Shown here piece after piece: positions 26,691 through 34,815 of a stretch of DNA of 64,000 nucleotides; position 1 is the first letter of the stretch, and each line of letters starts with the position of its first letter. Below the pieces are notes generated by a model. The model saw nothing but the letters and a program-made list of their open reading frames with translations. It did no database searches and was not told the DNA's origin. The position numbers and the translations under genes were made by a program. The DNA lies in NCBI GenBank assembly GCA_016720465.1, contig JADKKO010000001.1, positions 558,001 to 622,000 on the forward strand, given 5' to 3'. The DNA is from Holophagaceae bacterium (GTDB taxonomy: Bacteria; Acidobacteriota; Holophagae; Holophagales; Holophagaceae).

Positions 26691-27671
26691 TCAGTGCTCG
26701 ATCTGACGGACCGTATCGGAAAACTTCTTCAGGAATTCCCGCACCGGCCGGTAGGTTTCATCGGTTGCCGGTTCAAAACGCGAGATGGGCAGGCGGTCCA
26801 GCATGGCCTTGCCCTGGGCGGTTCCATGCAATCCGAACAGCAGGCGGGCGAATTGGTCGGCCACGGGCGCTGGAACATCCAGCCGCGCGACCCAGGCATT
26901 GTTCTTCAAGGGTTCGGTTTCCCATTTCACGAGGAGTTGGGCGGCCATTTCTGGATGCTCCTGGCGGAAGATCTTCCAAGGCACGGGCCAGGTGGCCCCA
27001 GCCGCCACATGGCCGAGGTACACATCCATGATCGAGGACTCCTGGGAGCCGACGTACCGGTTCTCGATATCGCGGTTGATATCCAGGCCGTGGGTATGGA
27101 GGTAGTACTGCGGCTGCATGGTCGCCGCCAGGGCGGTCGCGGCCGGATAGCACACCGATTTGCCTTTGAGGTCCCGGACCTCGCGGATGCCGCTGTCCTT
27201 GCGCACCAGGATGATGCCGCGGAACACCTCGTCCTCCCCCATCTTGCCGAAGACGCGGTACCCATGCTTGAGTGACAGGACCGTCTGGTATGGATTGGGC
27301 ATGGCGAAGGAAAAATATCCCGCATAGAGCTTCTTCTCGAACTCTTCGTAGTTGCGCGAAGCCTCCAGTTTGAAACGGGCTTCTGGCATGTGGCTGTTCA
27401 TGTAGTCGACGATCGGTCCGTACCTCTCCATCAACCGCTGCGGGTTATGCAGGGGATGGATGCCGACCACGTATTCGGCAGCCGGTTGCGGATGCTTCGG
27501 ACCGAGCCCGGGCTGGTACGCGCTTTGGCCCGACCGGTCGCAGGCGGCTCCCGACAGCGCGAGGGCAAGGCCTGAGGCAAGGAGGCCCAGAAGGCTCTTC
27601 TGGAACCCCGGGACTCGGGCCACCGGGCCTATGGCCCCGGCCTGGATGCGGGCGGGTGTTCGCAGGCCCAT
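26691..27671 (-). CDS. PhnD-like periplasmic binding lipoprotein
   Basis: A 326-residue substrate-binding protein of the phosphate/phosphite/phosphonate (PhnD, PF12974-like) type. The signal sequence has a lipobox (LALALSGAAC, ~35-44). The mature part begins with YVVGIHPLHNPQRLMERYGPIVDYMN and contains FEKKLYAGYFSFAMPNPYQTVLS, VRDLKGKSVCYPAATALAA and a GSQESSIMDVYLGHVAAGAT segment, as in PhnD-type proteins. No ABC permease or ATPase is nearby; the next gene, 5 bases away, is a sensor kinase. It probably feeds ligand information to that kinase rather than to a transporter, by analogy with AioX-type binding proteins. The ligand cannot be read from the sequence. Confidence 0.88.
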   Translation of the reverse strand: MGLRTPARIQAGAIGPVARVPGFQKSLLGLLASGLALALSGAACDRSGQSAYQPGLGPKHPQPAAEYVVGIHPLHNPQRLMERYGPIVDYMNSHMPEARFKLEASRNYEEFEKKLYAGYFSFAMPNPYQTVLSLKHGYRVFGKMGEDEVFRGIILVRKDSGIREVRDLKGKSVCYPAATALAATMQPQYYLHTHGLDINRDIENRYVGSQESSIMDVYLGHVAAGATWPVPWKIFRQEHPEMAAQLLVKWETEPLKNNAWVARLDVPAPVADQFARLLFGLHGTAQGKAMLDRLPISRFEPATDETYRPVREFLKKFSDTVRQIEH

Positions 27672-27895
27672 CTCAGTACCTCAAAGAGCAAGGTTAGTCC
27701 CCGCGGCCACGGACCCATCCAAGGATCCCGCCCGCATCCGCGAGTTGTACCCTTTGGCACAACTTCCTGCCGATGAACCCCAGCGGCAATCCCTGCATCA
27801 AGCCTGGATCATTCATGATTCTTGGAGGATTGAGCGGTTCATCCGCACCCTCGCAGGCGAAGTAGGGGCCGCGTAGAATTGGCATAAAAACGCGA

Positions 27896-28284
27896 CCTGA
27901 TTACCCACGAGCCTCAGCCGGAAAAAGCATCCCGCGAAGGGCCGCGAATAGCGGCCATGCCACGGGTATTAGCTTGGCCGATGCTGAGAAAAGGTGAAGG
28001 AAGGGCCGCGAAATCTCCTTTGCCACACCAGCGCTTTGGCAACCAAGGGACTCATCATGGGCCAGCTTCGCGGATGGAATTCAGGCGGCCCGGCGACGGG
28101 CTCGCACCAAGGTGTGATCCGCGCCGGGCCGCCTGAATTCGCGGGCCCAGGGGCCCACGGGCGCTGCGCGCCCCCGCGAAGCGATACCGGGTTGAATCAC
28201 TTTTCGCGGCCCTTCGCCAGAGCGCAGCAGCTTCGCGGCCCTTCGCGGGCACGTTTCCTCGGCTGAGATTGGGGAATCATCAGG
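27896..28284. repeat. Dispersed intergenic repeat, copy B, with 19-bp palindrome
   Basis: This lies in the 673-base gap between the binding-lipoprotein gene and the VOC gene; the flanking parts (27672-27895 and 28285-28344) hold nothing I recognise. It matches copy A (3601-3891) in the same orientation. Two additions distinguish it. A ~64-base segment near the left end is bracketed by direct copies of GAAGGGCCGCGAA. A perfect inverted repeat pairs GAATTCAGGCGGCCCGGCG (28077-28095) with its complement at 28122-28140, with a further CACC/GGTG pair inside the loop. The transcript would fold into a long stable hairpin. Confidence 0.8.
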
Positions 28285-28344
28285 AAACGCAATTCCGCCG
28301 GCTGATCCGCCCCCGCGGGGCTGTGGCCAACCGCCGAATTAAGC

Positions 28345-28809
28345 TCAGGGCTGCTGGGCTTTCGCCCGGCGATCCAGTTCTTCTGGCGGCACATCCTCGA
28401 TGTGGGTGGCCACATACCAGACATGCCCGAAGGGGTCCTTCAGCCCCCCGGTGCGGTCGCCGTAGAATTGGTCCGCCAAGGGCCGCTCCACCGTCGCTCC
28501 CGCCTCTACAGCCCGGGCGAAAACCCGGTCCACGTCTTCAACATAGAGCATCAGGCTCACGGGCGATCCACCCCAGGTTTCCGGGCTTTTTGCACCCATG
28601 TCCGGGTGCTCGTCCGCCAGCATGATGGGCGAGTCCCCGATGCGGATTTCGGCGTGGCCGATGCGGCCGTCAGGCGCTTCCATCCGGAATAGTTCGACCG
28701 CGCCAAAGGCCTGTTTATAGAATTCCAGTGCCTTGGCTGCGCCGCGGACGATCAGGTAGGGCGTGACCGAGTGGTAGCCCTCGGGGATGGGTTTCACGGG
28801 GGTAGGCAT
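28345..28809 (-). CDS. VOC family (PhnB/glyoxalase-like) protein
   Basis: A 154-residue vicinal-oxygen-chelate fold protein of the PhnB-like branch. It has two beta-alpha-beta-beta-beta modules: TPYLIVRGAAKALEFYKQAFGAVE at the start and VSLMLYVEDVDRVFARAVEAGATVERPLADQFYGDRTGGLKDPFGHVWYVATH in the second half. The family includes dioxygenases, isomerases and resistance proteins as well as many uncharacterised members. The reaction here is unknown. It lies 32 bases downstream of the M48 protease gene on the same strand. Confidence 0.85.
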   Translation of the reverse strand: MPTPVKPIPEGYHSVTPYLIVRGAAKALEFYKQAFGAVELFRMEAPDGRIGHAEIRIGDSPIMLADEHPDMGAKSPETWGGSPVSLMLYVEDVDRVFARAVEAGATVERPLADQFYGDRTGGLKDPFGHVWYVATHIEDVPPEELDRRAKAQQP

Positions 28810-28841
28810 GGAGTCTCCTTGCGGTGTTCGGTTGGATCTTC

Positions 28842-29672
28842 TTATCGTTTCTTCAAGCTGGTGCCCAGGGTCAGGGCCGCCGGCATTCCAGTGGGATATC
28901 GCCGGGAGATCTCACCGCGCAATTTTTCTTCGCGGTTTTCCGGGTTCGGATGGCTTTGGAACCACTCCACGCCGCCCCCGCCCAGGGATTTCAGGATCTG
29001 CATGACGCCCACCAGGGCGTGGGGGTTGTAACCTGCCTCCGACATGAATCGGACCCCGAGCACGTCCGCCTGGGATTCGTCGTCCCGGGTGAACTTCAGG
29101 TTCGCCAGATTGCCGCCCAGGGCCGCAATGCCGGCGGCGCGCTTGCCTTTGTCGGGATCATTCGGATCGCTGGCCACCACGCCGATGATGCCCACCAGCA
29201 CGTTGATTCCCATGGCCTCGGTCAGATGCTCGGCGCTGTGCCGCCCCACCACATGGCCGATCTCATGGCCCAGGACGCCAGCGAGCTGGGCTTCATTGTC
29301 CAGACGGTCCACCAAGGCCCGGGTGATGCAGACCTGCCCCCCGGGAAGGGCGAAGGCATTGGCCACCTTCCTGTCCGCCAACAGGCGGAACTCGAAAGGA
29401 TAGCCACTCATCCTGGCCGCGCTGTTGGCCACGACCTTGTCCCCCACGGCCTTCACAATGGTCTGCAACCGCGGGTCCGGATCCAGTCCGCCGCCCTGCT
29501 TAACCATTTCGGGCATGGCTTCCCGCCCGAGTTTCACTTCCTCCTCCGGCGTCAGGGACACGAACTGCCGCTTGCCCGTGATGGCGTTCTGCGTCTGGGC
29601 GGGCACGCAGGCGAGATGGCCCAGCAGCGCGAGGAGGATTCCGAAGAATGGCCAGATGGATCTGGAACGCAT
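28842..29672 (-). CDS. M48 family metalloprotease lipoprotein
   Basis: A 276-residue zinc protease with a lipoprotein signal (MRSRSIWPFFGILLALLGHLAC; lipobox LGHLAC), so anchored on the periplasmic side. The catalytic HExxH is in LAGVLGHEIGHVVGRHSAEH; the third zinc ligand is the Glu in DDESQADVLGVRFMSEAGY. It resembles the BepA/LoiP group of periplasmic M48 proteases that act in outer-membrane protein quality control, but lacks the TPR domain of BepA. Confidence 0.92.
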   Translation of the reverse strand: MRSRSIWPFFGILLALLGHLACVPAQTQNAITGKRQFVSLTPEEEVKLGREAMPEMVKQGGGLDPDPRLQTIVKAVGDKVVANSAARMSGYPFEFRLLADRKVANAFALPGGQVCITRALVDRLDNEAQLAGVLGHEIGHVVGRHSAEHLTEAMGINVLVGIIGVVASDPNDPDKGKRAAGIAALGGNLANLKFTRDDESQADVLGVRFMSEAGYNPHALVGVMQILKSLGGGGVEWFQSHPNPENREEKLRGEISRRYPTGMPAALTLGTSLKKR

Positions 29673-29777
29673 GACTGCTCCGGCAGGTTGAATTGAAGAT
29701 GATTCTACTCATTCCCCGGGCCGCGTTCCAAAGCCCGGAGGTTGCAGGCATGCTTGAACCACACTTCCGGGGCATCC

Positions 29778-31259
29778 ATGGCAGAACCATCCGGCTACCG
29801 CCGCGATATCGGCTTCTTTTCGGCCACGATGATCATCTCCGGCTCCATGATCGGATCGGGCATATTCATCGTGAGCGCCGACATCGTGCGGCAGGTGCAT
29901 ACCGGGCCAATGCTCCTGCTGACCTGGTGCATCACGGGCGCGTTGACCCTTTGCGCGACCCTCAGCTACGGCGAACTCACCGGCATGATGCCAAAGGCCG
30001 GCGGGATGTACGTCTACCTGAGGGAAATCTACGGCCCCATGGCTGGCTTCCTCTACGGTTGGGCCTGCTTCCTGGTGATCGAATGCGGCTCCATCGCTGC
30101 CGTGGCGGTGGGCAGCGGCCGCTACATGGGATCCTTTTTTCCGGCCGTCAACGATGCCCGATGGCTGATGGGTCCGTGGCACATCAAGGCTTGGCAGGCC
30201 ATGCCGGGCATCGCCCTGGGGCCCTATGAATTCGGCCTCACGACGGCGCGGGCGGTGGGCATTGCCGTGATCTTCGTGATCGCCCTGGTGAATACCTACG
30301 GCGTGAAACTCGGGGCCTGGACGCAGAATCTATTCTCGGTGGCGAAACTGGGTGCCATGGCCGCCCTCATCCTCTCCGGCCTCCTGCTGGCGCCGAAGAT
30401 CCTGCCCGTGGCCGGCCCCTACGTGCCTCCGATGGACATCGCGCCCGTGACGCTGCTGGCGGCGCTGGTGGTGGCGCAGGCGGGGAGCTTCTTCTCCTGC
30501 GACGGATGGCACTACATCGGCAATGTCGGATCGGAGATCAGGAATCCGAAGCGCACGCTGCCCCTCGCCCTGCTCGCGGGGCCCACCCTCGTCATCGGCC
30601 TCTACCTGCTGGCGAACCTGGCCTACCTGCGACTGCTGGGCCCTACCGGCATCGCCACCGCCACGGAAGACCGCGTGGGCGCCGCGGCCCTGGGCGCGGT
30701 CTTCGGGCCGCTCGGCGGCTCGCTCATGGCCGGGGCCATCATGGTCTCCATGTTCGGTTTCGTGAACGGCGCCTCTTTCACCACTGCCCGCGTCTACCAG
30801 GCCATGGGCGAAGACGGACTGTTCATCGGCGGCGCCGGAAAGCTCAACCGGTTCGGCGTCCCCGCCTGGGCCCTGTGGCTGCAGACCATCTGGGCCTGCA
30901 TCCTCACGCTCACGGGCACCTTCGAACAACTTGTCGAATACTGCACCTTCGCGCAGCTGCTGGCAGTCGTGTCGGTCGTCGCAGGCGTGGTGGTGCTGCG
31001 CATCAAGAAGCCTGATCTGGCGCGCCCCTACCGAACCTGGGGCTATCCCGCCGTGCCCATGATCTACCTCCTTGGCGCCGGAGGCATCCTGGTCTTCCTG
31101 CTCCGCTTCAAGCCTGGCTTCACGTGGCCTGGGCTAGTGCTCGTGTTGCTGGGGGTGCCCGTGTATTTCTGGCGCTCCCACTATAAGTCGGAATCCGGTC
31201 AACGGCCACCTGACCACCCCCATATCGGACAGGACAAGGGTTCCCGTGTCCGCAAGTGA
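29778..31259 (+). CDS. APC family amino-acid permease (first)
   Basis: A secondary transporter of the amino acid-polyamine-organocation superfamily, about 493 residues with ~12 membrane helices. The helix-1 signature IISGSMIGSGIFIVSADI and the GGMYVYLREIYGP segment are typical of APC amino-acid transporters. An upstream ATG at 29742 would add 12 residues, but the ATG at 29778 (MAEPSGYRRD) aligns with the second permease at 31605. The two paralogues are similar throughout. The substrate is unknown; the downstream saccharopine/lysine dehydrogenase-like gene makes a lysine-type substrate possible. Confidence 0.9.
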   Translation: MAEPSGYRRDIGFFSATMIISGSMIGSGIFIVSADIVRQVHTGPMLLLTWCITGALTLCATLSYGELTGMMPKAGGMYVYLREIYGPMAGFLYGWACFLVIECGSIAAVAVGSGRYMGSFFPAVNDARWLMGPWHIKAWQAMPGIALGPYEFGLTTARAVGIAVIFVIALVNTYGVKLGAWTQNLFSVAKLGAMAALILSGLLLAPKILPVAGPYVPPMDIAPVTLLAALVVAQAGSFFSCDGWHYIGNVGSEIRNPKRTLPLALLAGPTLVIGLYLLANLAYLRLLGPTGIATATEDRVGAAALGAVFGPLGGSLMAGAIMVSMFGFVNGASFTTARVYQAMGEDGLFIGGAGKLNRFGVPAWALWLQTIWACILTLTGTFEQLVEYCTFAQLLAVVSVVAGVVVLRIKKPDLARPYRTWGYPAVPMIYLLGAGGILVFLLRFKPGFTWPGLVLVLLGVPVYFWRSHYKSESGQRPPDHPHIGQDKGSRVRK

Positions 31260-31345
31260 AACGAGCGGGAGCACGCATTGCGTGTGATACACGGGAGTCC
31301 TGTCCTCCCGCTCTTCGCTCCGCTCAGTCGCGGACGGGGCCCCGG

Positions 31346-31425
31346 GGCCTGGGCTAGTGCTCGTGTTGCTGGGGGTGCCGGTCTATTTTTGGGCGGCGAA
31401 GCAGCATCCGATATTGAATTCCTGA
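31346..31425 (+). pseudogene. C-terminal remnant of a third APC permease
   Basis: About 50 bases at 31346-31395 repeat 31126-31175 of the first permease gene almost exactly, displaced by 220 bases. In frame, 31348-31425 reads PGLVLVLLGVPVYFWAAKQHPILNS and then a stop, which matches the last helix of both neighbouring permeases. The upstream bases do not continue the similarity. It is therefore the tail of a deleted tandem copy in the 345-base gap between the two intact genes. Nothing else identifiable lies in that gap except a CAACCCTCAACCCTCA-type simple tract near 31565-31585. Confidence 0.75.
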
Positions 31426-31604
31426 TCGACAAGCAAGCTCAGCCACTTGTTTTTCGCGATTGTCGATTCATCGCCCTTTCGCGTATCAGCGCCAAGCGAT
31501 TCCTGGGTGAGGTTCAAGGGCAATCCGGTTTAAATTAAACTCTCTCCACCTCACCACTTCGCCCATCAACCCTCAACCCTCACGACTTGATTCCCGGGGT
31601 ATCC

Positions 31605-33035
31605 ATGTCTGCTGCATCCGGCTTCCGCCGCTCCATCGGCCTGTTCGACGCCATCATGCTGGTTGCGGGTTCCATGATCGGCAGCGGCGTGTTCATCGTC
31701 GCGGGGGACATGATCCGCACCGGCGGAACGGGTTCCTTCCTGGTGTGGGCCTGGGTGCTTACCGGGGTGCTGACGGTCTTCGGCGCCCTGAGCTACGGCG
31801 AGCTGGCGGGCATGTTCCCCGAAGCGGGCGGCCAGTACACCTACTTGCGGGAGATCTACGGGCCCATGACGGGATTCCTCTACGGCTGGACTTTTTTCGC
31901 GGTCATCGAGTGCGGCACCATCGCCGCCGTGGCTGTGGGGTTCGGAAAATACCTGGGCACTTTTCTTCCCTTCGTGAATGACACGGCCTGGATCGGCCCG
32001 CATTTCCCATCGGGTCCATGGAAAGTGACGGAAACCATCATCGTCGGCCCCTACAACGTGGGCCTCACCAGCGCGCGGCTCTCGGGCATCCTCATCATCC
32101 TGATGCTGAGCTTCGTGAACGCCTACGGCGTGAAGCTGGGCGCACGCATCCAGAACCTGTTCACCGTGGCCAAGATCGGCAGCCTCGCGGCGCTGATCAT
32201 CCTCGGGCTGGTGCTGAAGCCCGCTGCAGTGGTCAGCTCGGCACCCATCGCGCTCGCGGATGGGGCTACCGCCCTGCCCTTTCTCGTGGCCCTGCTGGTG
32301 GTGCAGACCGGTTCCTTGTTCAGCGCCGATGCGTGGAATTCCATCACCTTCATCGCCGGCGAGGTGAAGGAGCCCAAACGCACCATTCCGTTCTCGCTCC
32401 TGATCGGCACTTCACTGGTATGCGGCCTCTACATCCTGGCCAACGTGATCTACCTCAAGGTGCTGGGTCCCCAGGGCATCGCCATGGCGCCCAACGATCG
32501 CGTGGGCAGCGCCGCCTTGAAAGCGATTCTCGGACCGGCAGGGGAAGGCATCATGGCGGGCGCGATCCTCTGGTCCATGTTCGGCTGCACCAACGGACTG
32601 GTGCTCAGCGGCGCGCGGGTCTACCACACCATGGCGATGGATGGGGTGTTCCTGAAGAAGGCCGGAACCTTGAACAAGAGCGGCGTGCCGGCCTTCAGCC
32701 TGGCCATCCAGGCGGTGTGGGCGAGCCTGCTGACCCTTTCTGGAACCTACGGCCAATTGCTGGATTACGTAGTCTTCGCAGCGCTGCTTTTCTACGTGCT
32801 CACGGTGCTGGGCGTCATCATCCTGCGCGTGCGCGAACCGGGCCTTCAGCGCCCAGTCAAGGTCTTCGCCTATCCGCTGCTTCCGGTGCTCTACCTGATC
32901 GGCGCCCTCGCCATCATGGCCGCCCTGCTGATCTACAAACCCGCCTTCACGTGGCCGGGGCTGCTGATCGTGGCCACGGGAGTGCCGGTGTATTTCGCGA
33001 CGCGGGGGCCGAGGGGTGAGGAGTTGAAGAGTTGA
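31605..33035 (+). CDS. APC family amino-acid permease (second)
   Basis: 476 residues from the ATG at 31605 (MSAASGFRRSIGLFDAIM), with ~12 membrane helices. It is a paralogue of the gene at 29778, with the same landmarks: LVAGSMIGSGVFIVAGDM, GGQYTYLREIYGPMTGFLYGW and WPGLLIVATGVPVYF. The last residues (GPRGEELKS) are encoded by the first units of an 8-bp repeat array, so its C-terminal tail was apparently set by the neighbouring repeat. Possible co-transcription with the downstream dehydrogenase gene. Confidence 0.9.
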   Translation: MSAASGFRRSIGLFDAIMLVAGSMIGSGVFIVAGDMIRTGGTGSFLVWAWVLTGVLTVFGALSYGELAGMFPEAGGQYTYLREIYGPMTGFLYGWTFFAVIECGTIAAVAVGFGKYLGTFLPFVNDTAWIGPHFPSGPWKVTETIIVGPYNVGLTSARLSGILIILMLSFVNAYGVKLGARIQNLFTVAKIGSLAALIILGLVLKPAAVVSSAPIALADGATALPFLVALLVVQTGSLFSADAWNSITFIAGEVKEPKRTIPFSLLIGTSLVCGLYILANVIYLKVLGPQGIAMAPNDRVGSAALKAILGPAGEGIMAGAILWSMFGCTNGLVLSGARVYHTMAMDGVFLKKAGTLNKSGVPAFSLAIQAVWASLLTLSGTYGQLLDYVVFAALLFYVLTVLGVIILRVREPGLQRPVKVFAYPLLPVLYLIGALAIMAALLIYKPAFTWPGLLIVATGVPVYFATRGPRGEELKS

Positions 33036-33102
33036 AAAGTCGAAAAGTCGAAAAGTCGAAAAGTCGAAAAGTTGAAGAGTCGAGGAGTCGAAGAGTTGAA
33101 TT
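33023..33102. repeat. Left array of 8-bp tandem repeats (GTYGAARA)
   Basis: Ten units of 8 bases with consensus GT(T/C)GAA(A/G)A run from 33023 to 33102, beginning inside the end of the permease gene. There is no spacer between units, so this is not a CRISPR array. The array at 33542-33611 has the same unit in the opposite orientation, so the two bracket the four-helix-bundle gene as inverted arrays. Confidence 0.85.
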
Positions 33103-33131
33103 GATGGGGTGTTGAAAGTGGAAGGGATGTT

Positions 33132-33497
33132 GTGCAGCGATTCACTGAGCTGAAGGTATGGCAACGCTCCCAGGCGCTGGTCCTGAAGGTCTACAAGACC
33201 ACTGCATCGAATTTTCCTTCGGATGAACGTTTCGGGCTGACATCCCAGCTCCGACGAGCCGCGGTTTCGATCCCTTGCAATATCGCCGAAGGATCGAAGC
33301 GCCGGACGAACAGAGACTATGCCCACTTTCTCAATATGGCCGAGGCGTCACTCACGGAAGTAGAATGCATCATCCTGATCGCCCGGGATTTGGACTATAT
33401 CACACCACATGACGCCGAATCGCTCATCCTGGAATGCATGGCGATCGCCCGAATGCTCCACGCTCTCCGGCTCAAGGTGGAACCAATAACCAAGTGA
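33132..33497 (+). CDS. Four-helix bundle protein (23S rRNA intervening-sequence type)
   Basis: A 121-residue all-helical protein of the 23S rRNA intervening-sequence/Avd-like four-helix-bundle family (TIGR02436). It has the family opening FTELKVWQRSQALVLKVYK, then FPSDERFGLTSQLRRAAVSIPCNIAEGSKRRTNRDYAHFLNMAEAS and a final long helix. The start is GTG at 33132, preceded by GGAAGGG at 33120-33126. Family members form pentameric barrels that bind nucleic acid, and relatives serve as accessory proteins in diversity-generating retroelements. No reverse transcriptase or rRNA gene is near. Inverted 8-bp arrays on both sides suggest a small mobile cassette inserted between the permease and dehydrogenase genes. 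Confidence 0.88.
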   Translation: MQRFTELKVWQRSQALVLKVYKTTASNFPSDERFGLTSQLRRAAVSIPCNIAEGSKRRTNRDYAHFLNMAEASLTEVECIILIARDLDYITPHDAESLILECMAIARMLHALRLKVEPITK

Positions 33498-33541
33498 GCC
33501 AACCAAATCCCTGAACTCGACTTCCCCACCCTCCCAACGCA

Positions 33542-33611
33542 TCAACTCTTCAACTCTTCAACTTTTCAACTTTTCAACTAACTCTTCAACTTTTTAACTC
33601 TTCAACTCTCA
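33542..33611. repeat. Right array of 8-bp tandem repeats, inverted
   Basis: About eight units of TCTTCAAC/TTTTCAAC, the reverse complement of the left-array unit GTTGAARA, with two units shortened (TAAC and TTTTTAAC). The array ends 31 bases before the start of the dehydrogenase gene. Together with 33023-33102 it frames the four-helix-bundle gene. Confidence 0.85.
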
Positions 33612-33642
33612 ACCCCCATCTCCCCCACCCCCCGGTGCCCCC

Positions 33643-34767
33643 ATGCCCACCCAACACATCATCGTTCTCGGCGCGGGCCGCGTGGGCGCAACCATGGCCC
33701 GGGACCTCGCTCCGGATTTCCAAGTGACCGTGGCGGATGTTTCCGACGCGGCTCTTTCGCGCCTCCAAGGGCTGGGCACGCGCAAGGCCGATCTGTCCAC
33801 TCCCGCGGGGGTCGCTGAGGCCGTCGAGGGGGCGGATCTCGTCATCGGCGCCGTTCCTGGCTTCATGGGCTTCGAGACAGTCAAGGCCGTGCTGGAAGCA
33901 GGCAAGGACATCGTGGACATCAGCTTCTTTCCCGAGGACCCCTTCCTGCTGGATGGCTTGGCGACGCAACAAGGCCGCGTGGCGGTGATGGACTGCGGTG
34001 TGGCGCCGGGCTGCGGCAACATCCTGCTGGGCCACATGGCCACGCAGCTCGACCGCGTGGACCGCTTCGTGACGCTGGTGGGCGGGCTGCCTGCGGTGCG
34101 GAGCTGGCCCTTCGAGTACCAGGCTGGGTTCTCCCCCATCGATGTCATCGAGGAATATACCCGGCCCTCGCGCTACGTGGCCCATGGGAAAGAAGTCGTG
34201 ATGCCGGCTCTCTCGGAGCCGGAACTCATCGAATTCCCAGGCATCGGCACCCTGGAAGCGTTCAACACCGATGGGCTTCGCACCCTGCTGCACACCATCG
34301 ACGCACCCTTCAAGATCGAGAAGACCCTGCGCTACCCAGGCCACATCGAGAAGATGCGAATGCTGCGCGAGGTCGGCTTTTTTGGCAAGGAGCCCATCGA
34401 TGTGGGTGGCGTCAAAGTCGCGCCGCTGGATCTCACCACCAAGCTGCTGTTCCCCATGTGGCAGATGAAGGAAGGCGACGAGGATTTCACCATCCTGCGG
34501 GTCATCGTCGAAGGCGAGAAGAACGGCCGAAAAGTGACCCACACCTTCGACATGCTGGACCGCTACGACCGGGCCACCGGCACCACCTCCATGGCCCGCA
34601 CCACGGGTTACACCTGCACCGCCGTGGCGCGGCTGGTGGCCTCGGGCGGCTATACCCGCAAAGGCATTTCGCCGCCGGAGTTTGTGGGTCGCGAACCGGG
34701 TGCCAAGGATTTCGTGCTGGCCGAGCTGCAGAAGCGCGGGATCCGGTTCAACGAGGCTGTTGAGTGA
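33643..34767 (+). CDS. Saccharopine dehydrogenase family / lysine 6-dehydrogenase-like
   Basis: A 374-residue NAD(P)-dependent enzyme of the saccharopine dehydrogenase family. The N-terminal Rossmann fold is IIVLGAGRVGATMARDLA; VMDCGVAPGCGNILLGHMA marks the middle region typical of lysine 6-dehydrogenase-like members. The C-terminal half is the catalytic domain, ending ISPPEFVGREPG. Candidate roles are lysine catabolism (oxidative deamination to the semialdehyde) or the saccharopine step, and the upstream permeases would fit amino-acid use. The exact substrate is inferred. Confidence 0.87.
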   Translation: MPTQHIIVLGAGRVGATMARDLAPDFQVTVADVSDAALSRLQGLGTRKADLSTPAGVAEAVEGADLVIGAVPGFMGFETVKAVLEAGKDIVDISFFPEDPFLLDGLATQQGRVAVMDCGVAPGCGNILLGHMATQLDRVDRFVTLVGGLPAVRSWPFEYQAGFSPIDVIEEYTRPSRYVAHGKEVVMPALSEPELIEFPGIGTLEAFNTDGLRTLLHTIDAPFKIEKTLRYPGHIEKMRMLREVGFFGKEPIDVGGVKVAPLDLTTKLLFPMWQMKEGDEDFTILRVIVEGEKNGRKVTHTFDMLDRYDRATGTTSMARTTGYTCTAVARLVASGGYTRKGISPPEFVGREPGAKDFVLAELQKRGIRFNEAVE

Positions 34768-34815
34768 GACGGCTTCTCACGGCGGTACAATGAAGGCTTC
34801 CTGGAGGAACCACCT

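Noticed and set aside
27755..27771. Sigma-54-type promoter (TGGCAC followed by CTGC)
   Set aside because: It points along the plus strand where no gene follows, and the -12 element is imperfect.
27694..27885. Small minus-strand frame upstream of the binding-lipoprotein gene
   Set aside because: No ribosome-binding site, no family, and it sits where the operon promoter is expected.
31278..31538. 86-codon open frame between the permeases
   Set aside because: It runs out of frame with the recognisable permease tail and its translation shows no family.
33132..33497. Diversity-generating retroelement accessory protein (Avd)
   Set aside because: The fold is shared, but there is no reverse transcriptase, template repeat or variable-repeat target in the window.
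33023..33611. CRISPR array
   Set aside because: Units are 8 bp, directly tandem and without spacers; no cas gene is present.
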